From positions 128,250,930-128,314,929 of the forward strand of contig NC_133123.1 of assembly GCF_033568475.1 (NCBI RefSeq): a DNA stretch of 64,000 bases, given 5' to 3'. A program made the translations under genes and the position numbers. This document shows, in pieces, positions 23,685 to 34,831 of this stretch. Every line of letters starts with the position of its first letter. Position 1 is the first letter of the stretch. The notes under the pieces were generated by a model. That model was not told where the DNA came from. It saw only the letters and a list, made by a program, of their open reading frames with translations, and ran no database searches. Origin of the DNA: Henckelia pumila. Taxonomy: Eukaryota > Streptophyta > Magnoliopsida > Lamiales > Gesneriaceae.

Positions 23685-25010
23685 TGTAGTAGCCCGTACC
23701 CAGTTTTAGTAAGTAATTGCTAATTAATCCAATAAACATGATTAAGGAAATGTCAATTGGATTAACGGAGTCCGGGATTGGACCCAGAACGATCAGAAAT
23801 GGTCCGGAGGGTCAGGCAGAACGGAAGCAACGTCCAGGGAACGGAAGCAACGTTCTGCAGCTGATGTCATCCATGACGTCAAACAATATTACGTCATTTC
23901 TTACGCACTTGATGGGATATCGGAAGCAACGATGGAGATCGGAAGCAACGTTCGTCAGGCAGAACGGATGCAACGATGAGGAACGGATGTTCCGTTCGTG
24001 GTCTATAAATAGGGGTGCCGAGTCTCACATTTGAGCACACCATTCACCTCTTCTCTCTCATTTATTCAGCCTTCTAGCTTAGATCTAGGGCATTCTAGGC
24101 ATCCCATCAGGAATCCGGAAGTGGCGTAGCGATCCAGGCGTCGTAGCGGAGCTGTGGCCTAGTTTTGAGGCAATCGGCAGCAAAGGGCTGACGACGGACA
24201 CAGGTATAGCTTTTGCTTCCTAAAATTATTTAGGAGTTTGCAATAGCTTAGTTAAGGCTTTTAGAGCACTATAATGATGTTAGTATCATTTGGCATTGTA
24301 TTGCGGATTATAGGCGTAGACCTAGAGCTGGTAGAGCGCGCCTAGTATTTGAGGTACGAAAGTATTGTTCGAGATATCCTGACTGAGTATGCATGTATTA
24401 TGTGACTGCATGATTTATATGCCATGATTTTATGCTGCATACATTTGCATCTTGAGCTATCTCTTTTGAGATGTCTGTTAGTAGGGTTTACCCTATCCTG
24501 TTAGTGGATGGACTTCCATTGATTTGGGTCCCGCGTATCCACTGGTATATCGGTATGTGAGTCACCTCCTGAAGAGACGGCACAGCGTGATACATACCAG
24601 GGCTCGGTCTGTCTTTGTTATCCGATTCTTGACCTCGAGTTGTAGGGAGTTCACTTTGCATGCATGTATACTCATACTCTCGTACTGAGCGTTTTATGCT
24701 CACGTCTCATACTCTGTGTTTCTGGACACCCTATTCCATGGGGCAGATTTGCGATTGGACAAGGCGGGTGGATCCAAGAGGGGCTAGGCAGTGATTGGCC
24801 AGCTGGAGCTTCGTCTAGGTTTATTCTTTTGTATTGGGTTGATACAACATTCGATTTGGTTGTATAACTATTTGGGTATTTGCAGATTCCTTTCCTTGGG
24901 ATTGTATTAATATTTATTGATTCCGCAGTTTATTTCTGGTTTACTGTTTGATTAAATTAATTGCATGCCTAAGTTCTGTTTAGTAGGTGATCTTGGTAAG
25001 GGTCACTACA
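23685..25010 (+). repeat. RT1 5' LTR
   Basis: A 1326-bp LTR with ends TGTAG...CTACA. The 3' part is similar to RT2 LTR sequence (for example GGACACCCTATTCCATGGGG and AAGTTCTGTTTAGTAGGTGA), whereas the U3 part differs. A TATA box is at 24004-24011. Confidence 0.85.
23822..24011 (+). promoter_or_regulatory. RT1 U3 promoter with CGGAAGCAACG repeats and TATA box
   Basis: Copies of CGGAAGCAACG start at 23822, 23842, 23921 and 23940, with variants CGGATGCAACG at 23965 and CGGATGTTCCG at 23984. A perfect TGACGTCA palindrome, a bZIP/as-1 type site, lies at 23874-23881, and TATAAATA at 24004-24011. This is the layout of an LTR enhancer plus core promoter. Function is inferred. Confidence 0.6.
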
Positions 25011-25084
25011 TTTATGATATCAGAGCATGCATAGTATTCTTGGGATTTAGATTCTGCATAAGATAATCGTGAGGTATTTTGTAG

Positions 25085-28000
25085 ATGGCGAACTACGATG
25101 ACCAGAGTAGCCATGGTAGTGGAGGTGGACGCTGGGGAGATGATGATCGTGAGCGTCGTAGGGAACGTCATCATCGTCGTCGTGACGAGGATCGTTTCAA
25201 CGTGCGCCGATTCTTGTAGATGGGTCCTAAGCCCTTGGTCGGAGGCGAGTCTCCGGAGGATGCGGAGAACTGGTTAGACCGCATGGAGAAGACTTTTCAG
25301 ACGTATCGCTGTACTGAGGAGCAGAAGATGGAGACACTTGGTTATCTTCTGGATGAGCGAGCCCGAAAGTGGTGGAGATTCACTTATGCACCTTTTGTTG
25401 CGGCGAGAGGTGTTGCCACTTGAGCCGAGTTCCGCACAGCTTTTCAGAAGCTGTATTTTCCTCCTGCACTCCGTCAGATGAAGGCGGGTGAGCTACTGAG
25501 TCTGCAACAGGGAGTCATGTCTATTGACGAGTACCAGCAGAAGTTCTTTGATCTGTTATCATATTGCCCCGAGATTGCTAACAACTCAGAGATGAAGTAC
25601 AATACGTTCCTTCAGGGCCTTAACCCTGAGATTCATGACCAGGTGGCGGTTGGTGATGACATGACCTACGAGAGTTTGGTGAGCCGTTGTCACCAAGTGA
25701 AGGATAGCATTCGGCGGAACAGGTCCTTCTCTCAGTTTAGGCCTGCGAATTCTTTGGGTCCCCGTGCTCAGACTTTTAAGAAGTCCGAATCTACTTCTTC
25801 TTCCTCTGGTTCTGCTGGTGTTGTTCGTTTTGGGAAGAAGGAGAAGTGAGACCATTGCGGGAAGAACCATCCGCCAGACAAGTACCGTAGAGCTTCTGGA
25901 GCTTGCTTCCATTGTGGAGAGGTGGGTCATCTCCGGAGGGATTGCCCACTATCTGGGGGAGGAGGTTCTGGCTCTGGTTCAGGATCTGGTTCTCAGGCTA
26001 CCGTTCAACAGAGGTCGCAGGAATAGTCTGCTGGGAGTTCTCACTTGAAGCCGCGGGCTTCTGGACAGGTGTTTGCCTTGAGGCACGATCAGGCTGTGGA
26101 GGAGAATGAGAAGGTCATCGCAGGTACATTTTTGTTATATGGTATACCTGCTCTTGTACTTATTGACACCGGTGCATCTTATTCCTTCACTTCTGCATGT
26201 TTTGTTGAGAGACATAAGTTATCATGCATTGCACTAGACGTAGTAGTTTCTGTTTCTACTCCGACGGGTCAGTCTGCTTTGGCTAAGCGTCTAGTGATGG
26301 GTTGCCCTTTAGAGTTCGAAGGGAACATTTTGATAGCGAATCTCATGGTTCTGGCGATGGACGACTTTTATTGTATTATGGGGATTGACATGCTGACTAC
26401 CTATCGAGCTTCAGTGGACTGCTATCAGAGATTAGTACGTTTTCATCCAGATGGGAGTGATAACTGGTTTTTCTATGGAGAAGGAGCGCGACCTCCGATG
26501 CCTTTGGTATCAGCTTTGAGAGTCTATCGAGCTCAAGAGTCTGGCGGGGAAGGCTACTAGGGATGTAAATGAGCCGAACAGTTTGCGAGCTATTCGGGTC
26601 TCGGCTCGTTAAAAGCTCGTTCAAGCTCGTTTAATGAGGCTCGTTAAGGCAAACGAATCAAGCTCGAGCTTTACAATATTCGGCTCGTTAGCTCGTGAAC
26701 ATGCTCGTTAATAGGCTCGTTAGCTCGTTAACAAGCTTGTTAACAAGCTCGTAAGTCATCTCTTAGACAAAAAAATAATAGTATTGATATTTAATTTATA
26801 AATTTACACTTATGAAAAATATTGAAAAATATATAAAAATTAATTTATTATAATAAAATTACAAATTTTAATAATAATATTATATTTTTTAAAATATATA
26901 ATTTAGTTTTTAATTAATTTAATGAATATTTAAATTTATATTTTAAATATATTAAGCTCGTTTAGGCTCGATAAAAGCTCGAATAAGCTCGTGAGCCATG
27001 AATATATTCGTTAAATAAACTTGGGCTCGCCTCGGTTATAAATGAACCGAGCTTGAACATTCAAAAGTTCGGCTCGGCTCGTTTACATCCCTAAAGGCTA
27101 CCTTATCTATGCAGTTGATTTGTCCGCTGAGAGCATTGGAATAGAGAGTATTTCTGTCATGGATGAATTCCCAGATGTATTTCCAGATGAGATTCCGGGT
27201 TTTCCTCCTGCTAGGGAAGACGAGTTTGGAATAGAGTTGATGCCGAGTACTTCGTCTATTTCTCGAGCACCGTATCGTCTGGCTCCGCCAGAGATGCGAG
27301 AGTTGAAGAATCAGTTACATGATCTTTTGGACAAGGGGTACATTCGTCCTAGTGTATCTCCTTGGGAAGCTCCTGTTCTCTTTGTGAAGAAAAAAGATGG
27401 ATCTATGTGGTTGTGCATTGACTATTGGTAGCTGAATCGAGCTACTGTGAAGAACAAGTATCCTCTGCCTCGTATTGATGGCTTGTTTGATCAGCTGCAG
27501 GGTACTTTGGTTTACTCCAAGATTGACTTGAGATCTGGGTATCATCAGATGAGAGTCCGAGATCAGGACATAGCCAAGACTGCATTCCGTACTCGCTATG
27601 GGCATTACGAGTTTCTAGTGATGCCATTTGTATTGACTAATGCGCCGACTATTTTTATGGATCTGATGAACCGTGTCTTCGGGGCGTTTTTGGAAAAATT
27701 TGTCGTAGTCTTCATTGACGGCATTCTGGTGTATTTGCATAATGCGGACGAGCATGTTTCTCACTTGCGGTTAGTACTGCAGACTCTTCGGGATGAGCAG
27801 TTGTACGCCAAACTGAGCCAGTGTGAGTTCTGGATGGATCGAATGGTCTTTCTTGGCCATATCATATCCAGGGAGGGGATTTCTGTTGATCCGAGCAAGA
27901 TTGAGGTTGTGCTTAATTGGTCGCGTCCGACGACGGTTGCTGAGATCCGTAGTTTTCTGGGTCTAGCAGGTTATTATCGTCGCTTCATTCTGAACTTCTC

Positions 28001-28952
28001 TCAGCTAGCTCGACCGTTGACGCAGCTTACCCGCAAGGGTGTTGATTTCGAATGGTCCACAGAGTGTGAGGAGAATTTTTGTGAGCTTCGACGACGGTTG
28101 ACTTCTGCGCCGGTGTTGGCATTACCGTCAGGATCTGGAGGGTACATGGTTTACACAGATGCTTCTCTTCAGGGGTTAGGTTGTGTCCTGACTCAGAATG
28201 GGCATGTGATCGCGTACGCTTCTAGACAGTTGAAGCTGCACAAAGACAATTATCCGGTTCATGATTTGGAGTTGGCAGCCATTGTATTCGCTTTGAAGAT
28301 CTGGCGTCATTATCTGTATGGCGAGAAATTTGAGATCTTCACCAACCACAAGAGTCTCAAGTATTTGTTCACTCAGGCAGAAATGAACATGAGGCAGAGA
28401 AGTTGGATGGACTTGCTTATGGACTATGATTGCGAGATTAAGTACCATCCGGGAGCTGCTAATCTCACTGCTGATGCCTTGAGTCGCAAGGTGCGACTAT
28501 CCGCACTTCAGACTTGTTCGATGTCTAGTGCGATCGGAGAGTGTTGCTCTTCAGGGTATACCTTCAAGCACAAGAAAGGTATGCAGAGTATCCAGATGTT
28601 TGCAATACTATCTGAGCCAGCTTTGTATTCGCGGATTCGGGATGCTCAGATGTCTGATTCAAAGACCCAGCGTTTGGCTCGTCTAGCCAACGAGGGTAGT
28701 ACGTCTGGATTTCACTATCAATCAGATGGCTTTCTGTGTTTGTCTGGTAGGCTTGTGATTCCGGAGGATGCAGAGTTGCGAGAGGAGATCTTGTCTCAAG
28801 CACATCGCACTAAGTTGAGTATTCATCCGGGAAGCAACAAGATGTACAAGGATCTACGTACTCGATTTTGGTGGAAGGGAATGAAACGCAGTGTTTATCA
28901 GTTTGTTTCGAGATGTTTGGTGTGTCAGAAGGTCAAGGAAGAGCACCGATGA
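25085..28952 (+). pseudogene. RT1 gag-pol polyprotein, stops plus MITE insertion
   Basis: Retrotransposon polyprotein, no longer functional. It remains in one frame throughout once the MITE (26558-27093) and one copy of its 8-bp duplication are discounted. Gag starts with MANYDDQSSHG and includes ENWLDRMEKTF and SIDEYQQKFFDLLSYCPEIA. A zinc knuckle, CFHCGEVGHLRRDC, follows at about 25895-25940. Then come protease ([11 protein letters not shown]), reverse transcriptase ([13 protein letters not shown]; catalytic box changed to FIDGILVY from the usual FIDDILVY), RNase H ([11 protein letters not shown]) and the HHCC end of integrase ([11 protein letters not shown]). In-frame stops are at 25217, 25421, 25847, 26024, 27429 and 28950. 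Most fit C-to-T or G-to-A change. Confidence 0.92.
26558..27093. mobile_element. hAT-type MITE inserted in RT1 pol
   Basis: A 536-bp noncoding element with ends TAGGGATGTAAATGAGCCG and CGGCTCGTTTACATCCCTA, inverted repeats with one mismatch in 19. It has a perfect 8-bp target-site duplication AAGGCTAC at 26550-26557 and 27094-27101. Deleting the element and one duplication restores the reading frame between protease and reverse transcriptase. The inside is filled with GCTCGTT/AACGAGC words. Confidence 0.92.
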
Positions 28953-28976
28953 CCTAGAGGTTTGCTTCACAGTCTG

Positions 28977-30305
28977 TGTAGTGACCCTTACCCGGATCAC
29001 CTACTAAACAGAACTTAGGCATGCAATTAACTTAATTAAACAGATATCAGAATAAACTGCGGAAACATTACAAATACTACAATCCCAAGGCAAGGAATCT
29101 GTAAAAATCCAATTAGATTATACAATCATATCGAAAAGCTGTATCAATCCGATAACAACAGAAATTGAAACCTAAGCGAAGCTCCAGCTGACCAACCGCT
29201 GCCTAGCCCCTCCTGGAACCACCCGCCTCGTCCAATCGCAAACCTTCCCCATGGAATAGGGTGTCCAGAAACATAAAGTACGAGATGTGAGCATAAAACA
29301 CTCAGTACGAGAGTATGAGTATACATGCATGCAAAGTGAACTCCCTATAACTCGAGGTCAAAGATCAGATAACAGAGACAAACCGAGCCCTGGTATGTAG
29401 CACGCTGTGCCGTCGCTGCAGGAGGTGGCTCCCATACCAATATACCAGTGGATATGCCGGACCCAAATCGATGGAAGTCCATCCACTAACAGTATAGGGT
29501 ACAACCCTACTAATATACATCTCGAAGGAGATAGCTCAATATGCAGATGAATGCAGCATAAATCAATGACATATAAATCATGTAGTCACATAATACATGC
29601 ATACTCAGTCAGAATATCTCGAACAGTACTATCGTATCTAACACCGAAGTCTGAACTAAGTTGGAAGAAGACAACCCCTAGCTTCCTTAGGTCCAAGTCC
29701 CGACCCGACCCGACCTGGTCTTAAGACTGACCCGACCTGACCTCTCCCTTCAAGCCCAACCTGAATTGCTCCTGGTCAAGCCCGACCTGAACTGCTCCTG
29801 GTCAAGCCCCGATCTACTCCTTCCCAAACTCTCGAGCTACTCTTTCCCGAGCTCCCGAGCTACTCTTTCCCGAGCTCCCGAGCTACTCTTTGATCCGAGC
29901 CGAACTCTCAACTCCTATTTATAGAGGATGAGCTGGGACAGGTGTCAATCGAGTGCATGACACCTAGCAGGACACTAATCGTGTTTTAGCTCCAGCCACG
30001 TGTCCATTCCCGACCTGAATACCATGTGTTCTTCCCATGACCGAACACTATCCTGGCCTTGCACATCACTTTCTTGAGCACCCTAAGCCCCGACCCGAGC
30101 CAAGCACAAACACATTCCCGAGCCCTAGCTCCAAGCCCGATCTCTAGCTCAATGCCCGAGCTATTGTTGAACAACCATGACCGACCCGAGCTACTCATGA
30201 CCGATCCGAGCTACTCATGTCATGTGTTCTTGATCTTAACTTGTGCTATTGTTAATAAAATATAATTAATCAATTAATCTTATAAATTGGAACTGGGCTA
30301 CTACA
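28977..30305 (-). repeat. RT2 3' LTR
   Basis: A 1329-bp LTR, ends CTACA/TGTAG. U3 carries repeated CCCGAGCTACTC words (about 29830-29890 and 30185-30215), and a TATA box reading TATAAATA on the minus strand at 29916-29923. It lacks a stretch of about 40 bp present in the other RT2 LTR (around 42379-42418). Confidence 0.85.
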
Positions 30306-30428
30306 TTCTCCCTCACTTAAGATATTTCGTCCTCGAAATAAGATCTTAAGTACTGAATGTAAAACAAGATACAAACGTTCCTTTATTCAAACTGAAAATT
30401 TTACAAGATAAAACTGAATACAATAGAA

Positions 30429-31785
30429 TCAAAACAACTCAGGATGTTCTGAACACATCCTGCTCTCAAGCTCCCAAGTGGCTTCTTCAATGCCTCGACG
30501 CTGCCACTGAACTAAAACTAAAGGAATGACTTTATTACGCAAGACCTTATCCTTATGATCCAGGATACGAATAGGTCTCTCAACGTAAGTCAAATCGGTA
30601 TCCACTTGAATCTCAGACGGTTGCAAAATATGAGACTAATCCGCCACATACCGTCGCAACAAAGATACGTGGAACACATCGTGGATACTAGATAGATACG
30701 GTGGCAAGGCTAGACGATAAGCCAAATCGCCAATGCTCTCCAAAATCTCAAACAGAACGATAAATCTGGAAGACAACTTGCCCTTAAGGCCAAATCTGAG
30801 AATTCTGCGGAAAGGTGACACTCTCAGAAATACTTTTTCCCCAACATCGAACTGCAAAGGCCTACGCTTGGTATTAACATAGCTGGCCTGACGATCCTGT
30901 GCAGTCTTAATCCGTTTCTTGATCTGATCGACAACATCCGCTGCCTGTTGGACTAACTCTGCTCCCTCAGCCTGTCTCTCCCCCACTTCTTCCCAGAAGA
31001 GTGGAGTACGACAACGTCGCCCGTACAATGCCTCAAAAGGTGCTATACCAATACTAGTATGATATCTGTTGTTGTACGCGAACTCAATCAAAGGCAAATT
31101 ATCTTGCCAGGCTGAACCAAAGTTCATAGTGCACGCTCGAAGCATATCCTCCAAAGTACGGATAGTGCGCTCTGACTGACCATCTGTCTCCGGGTGATAA
31201 GCAGTACTCAAACTGAGAGTAGTACCCATCGCACTCTGAACACTCCCCCAGAACCTAGAAGTAAACCTGGGGTCTCGATCACTGACAATGCTCACAGGCA
31301 CTCCATGAGTCGAACGATCTCCTGAATGTACAACTGCGCCATACAATCCACAGAATACTCTCGGCTATAGGCAATGAAATGTGCTGACTTGGTGAGTCAG
31401 TCTACCATCACCCAGATAGCATCACAGTTCCTCGAGGTCATTGGCAAATGGGTCACAAAATCCATCGTGATCAACTCCCATTTCCACTCAGGAATAGGCA
31501 GACTGTGAAGCAAACCTCCAGGTCGTCGGTGTTCTGCCTTGACCTGCTGACAAACCAAGAATCTCGAAACATACTGATACACACTAAGTTTCATTCCTTT
31601 CCACCAAAAACGAGTACGTAGATCCTTGTACATCTTGTTGCTCCCTGGATAAATACTCAACTTAGTGCGATGCGCCTGAGACAAAATATCATCTCGCAAC
31701 TCTTCATCCTCCGGAATTACAAGCCTACCAGACAAACACAGAAAACCATCTGACTGATAGTGAAATCCAGACGTACTACCCTCGT
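30429..31785 (-). pseudogene. RT2 integrase and chromodomain remnant
   Basis: The C-terminal half of a gypsy pol on the minus strand: HHCC region ([22 protein letters not shown]), the DDE core of integrase ([41 protein letters not shown]), then a C-terminal chromodomain-like stretch (LVLVQWQRRGIEEATWE), placing it among chromoviruses near Tekay/Del. Stops occur at 31397-31399 (CGA to TGA by comparison with RT3) and 30636-30638, and the frame is shifted between about 31320 and 31400. The protein is joined directly to gag at 31778-31785. Confidence 0.88.
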
Positions 31786-32366
31786 AGGACATGTCATCTC
31801 CAACCGCCACACGGTCATGAATCTCAGGGTTGAGACCCTGAAGGAATAGGTTAACTTCATCTCCGAGCTATCAGCAATCTCGGGGCAATAGGATAGAAGA
31901 TCAAAGAACTTCTGCTGGTACTCGTCAATAGACATGGCACCCTGTCGCAGACTCAGTAATTCACCTGCCTTCGCCTGACGGAGTGCAGGAGGAAAATACA
32001 GCTTCTAAAAAGCTGTGCGGAACTCAGCCCAAGTAGCAACCCCTCTCGCCGTGACGAACGGTGTAGAAGTGAACCTCCACCACTTTCGGGCTCGCCCTTC
32101 CAGAAGATATCCCGGCGTCTCCATCTTCTGCTCCTCAGTGCAACGGAACGTCTGAAAAGTCGTCTCCATGCGGTCTAACCAGTTCTCCGCACCCTCCGGA
32201 GACTCACCTCCAACCAAGGGCTTAGACCCATCGGAAGAAATCGGCGTACGCTAAAACGCTGATCATCATGGCGACGATGATGGGCCTCACGACGACGCTC
32301 TCGGTCATCGTCTCCCCAGCGTCCACCTACACTGCCATGGCTGCTCTGATCGTCACGATCTGCCAT
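31778..32366 (-). pseudogene. RT2 gag remnant fused to pol by internal deletion
   Basis: Gag begins at 32366 with MADRDDQSSHGS and matches RT1 gag. It carries a one-base loss just after codon 45, a TAG at 32005-32007 where RT1 has CAG, and another small indel near SEMK. After AVGDDMSYEG the sequence jumps into pol ([12 protein letters not shown]). The zinc knuckle, protease, reverse transcriptase and RNase H are missing. Confidence 0.85.
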
Positions 32367-32442
32367 CTACACAAATTAACTCACGGTTATCTTATTCAGA
32401 ATCTAAATCCCAAGAAAACTATGCATGCTCTGATACCATAAA

Positions 32443-32674
32443 TGTAGTGACCCTTACCCGGATCACCTACTAAATAGAACTTAGGCATGCAATTAACTTA
32501 ATTAAACAGATATCAGAATAAACTGCGGAAACATTACAAATACTACAATCCCAAGGCAAGGAATCTGTAAAAATCCAATTAGATTATACAACCATATCGA
32601 AAAGCTGTATCAATCCGATAACAACAGAAATAGAAACCTAAGCGAAGCTCCAGCTGACCAACCGCTGCCTAGCC
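32443..32674 (-). repeat. RT2 5' LTR, part 1 (split by RT3)
   Basis: First 232 bp of the LTR beside the primer-binding site, almost identical to 28977-29208. It stops at TAGCC (32670-32674), where RT3 entered. The sequence resumes at 41714. Confidence 0.9.
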
Positions 32675-34734
32675 TGTGAGATCTCGATTCTAAACATCTA
32701 ATCTTGAGATTAAACAACACTAAGACAAACAATAACCAAAGGTTAAAGCAATTAAATTTTTTTTTTAAAATAGTGCCTCGCTCGATCCACATGATCTTGC
32801 GGATCGAGCGAGCAACTTTTGCCAAAGCTACTGCCCGGAAAACCCAGCCCTCGCTCGATCCGCAAGATATTGCAGATCGAGTGAGCCACAAAAATTTGAA
32901 ACAGAGGACTGCACAGCTTGCCCTCGCTCGATCCGCAAAATCTTGCGGATCGAGCGGTGACAGGAACAGAGCAAAACAGCAGAAATCATGCTAGAACTTG
33001 AGTCCAAAACCAACAACATTTTATCATGCATTACAATCACAATTTCTCCAACTAATACATGAAATTCTAGGGTTACACAACCGCTCAAAAGTATTGGATT
33101 TGTAACGACAAACTTTCAACATAGCTCGCATAAACAATACAATAACATAACGAAGTTTGATATCTAAACATGTTCAAATACAACTAGGTAGACATGCTGA
33201 CATGACTTCTAAACCGAGTCTCACACTAGCTCTCCCTTTTGTTGCTAACCAGGCCTTCGCTGACTTGGTCCTGCCCCACCTGTTGCCAAGTACACATAAA
33301 AAACAAAGCAACAACCGGATAAACCGGTGAGAATGACATTCCCAGTAAAAACAACATAACAAGTAATGAATATACAACATGCTATTAAAACAACATATTC
33401 AAGTCGAAGCTAATGATATGCATGTCTTTAAAACCAGGATATCAATTCTGATAAACAAGGGAGTGCTGCTCTGCTTTTGGGATCCCGAGGATGAGATCAC
33501 GTAACGACTCACCGACTCTCCCAATCGAGGTGGTGCCACGTATCCCACTCCTCTAGACTTTGAGCAACCATAATGAGTATGCTAGCACTAGGCGAAATAC
33601 TACAACCTAGGCCACTCAATCATAGTTCCCAAACGTCTAAACAAAAAGGGCGGTTCTGCCCACTGAAATCAAAGTAGGCTCAAGATGAATGCATAACAGA
33701 AACATAAACATAAGACACATAACAAAACTCAATCAATTAACAAAATACAAGTTCCACATGCTAGAACAAGTATCGATGCAATATGTGATTTGAAAAGGGA
33801 AACTCGAGAACCAACAGTCCGAGTATGCTATCCCGCTACGATGACTGCTTTTACCTTTCAAGGCAAGTAGTTCCAATCTCTGGAAAGCTACAACAAAAGA
33901 TTGTATCAAAGTCTAACCAATCTAAACAACAACAAGGCTCAAGGTAAAACTCTTTACCGATCTTCGTCCAACTCTTGACGATCAAAACGCCGTTAACTCT
34001 GGCTTGACAACTCCAAACGAATCTGTCCAGATGAAATACAAGATCAATAACCAAGATCAACTTACAAGCCAAGTTCAACAACTTCAAAAATGGTTCAAAT
34101 CTCCAAAACTCAAACCGACGGCATAACGGCTATAAACTGAACAAATTGGAAATGCAGACAGCAGTTCAATACTGATATCAACTCATATCAAAGCCAAAAC
34201 AACCAAAACAAGGCAAACCCAACAAATCTCAAAACCACAATTTTCGAAAAAGGCTTCCAAAAATCATAACAAATCCGAACGTCGCTCTATTTCAAAACCG
34301 ACAGATAATAAACGATCAGAACTCTATCGAGAACAATATACTAGAATCTAAATCGATTCTAACAACCTTCGAAAATCAAAACATATCCGATCGGAAAAAT
34401 ACTTACGGTATAACAGAGCTCTCGCTACAGTGATCGCTAATCTGCCTTCAGAAATAATTTCTAACGGACGGATCAGGCTCGGACTGGATTTTGAAAGCTT
34501 GAAGAAACGTTGGAAGCGTTTCAATGGAGGATCTCGGTTAGGGGGGAGGAGAAGAAGACTTTTCCCAATCCATTCTAAGTGTAGATAATATATAAAAATC
34601 AATATTTGCGTTGTAGTCCTTGAATTTTCCAAAATTTACAAAAAGGACCCTGATCAAAATCAATTCGGCTCGTGAACTCTGCAATCTCCGATTAACTCAA
34701 ATAAACTCATTTAAGATAAAAACGGGGCGTTACA
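32675..34734 (-). repeat. RT3 3' LTR
   Basis: A 2060-bp LTR with ends TGTGAG...GTTACA on the plus strand (TGTAAC...CTCACA in element sense). By eye it differs from its partner at only scattered positions, so RT3 is fairly recent. In element sense a TATATATT box lies near 34590, and three palindromes near the 3' end (see 32777-32956). Confidence 0.92.
32777..32956. repeat. three CGATCCGCAAGATCTTGCGGATCG-like palindromes in the RT3 3' LTR
   Basis: Imperfect palindromes of 34-36 bp at 32777-32812, 32850-32885 and 32923-32956, each built on CTCGCTCGATCCGC facing GCGGATCGAGCGAG. They lie upstream, in element sense, of an A-rich run (32758-32770) about 100 bp before the LTR end. The transcript could form three GC-rich hairpins. 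Confidence 0.85.
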
Positions 34735-34831
34735 ATTCTCTCCCACTAAGAAGAGATTTCGTCCTCGAAATCAACGAGAACCACAACTCAAAGATAAAAT
34801 AAAGAACTAAAGACAGTAAGAAAAACTCACG

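Larger units (their letters stand above)
23685..28976 (+). mobile_element. RT1: truncated Ty3/gypsy retrotransposon
   Basis: Plus-strand element with a 5' LTR (23685-25010), a primer-binding site beginning at 25011 (TATCAGAGC, initiator-Met tRNA type, one change from TGGTATCAGAGC) and gag-pol from 25085. It is cut inside the integrase at 28976, where the antisense LTR of RT2 begins; its own integrase core, chromodomain and 3' LTR are absent from the window. A 536-bp MITE sits inside pol. Confidence 0.9.

Noticed and set aside
26640..27060. Possible coding content inside the hAT MITE
   Set aside because: No frame of meaningful length; the interior is GCTCGTT repeats and AT-rich filler, so it is nonautonomous.
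29700..30220. Tandem CCCGACC/GAGCTACTC-rich DNA that looked like a separate satellite
   Set aside because: It occurs at the same place in both RT2 LTRs and is U3 sequence of the element.
32777..32956. Regularly spaced palindromes that resemble a CRISPR array
   Set aside because: Only three units with related spacers, duplicated in the two LTRs of a plant retrotransposon, with no cas genes. They are LTR features.
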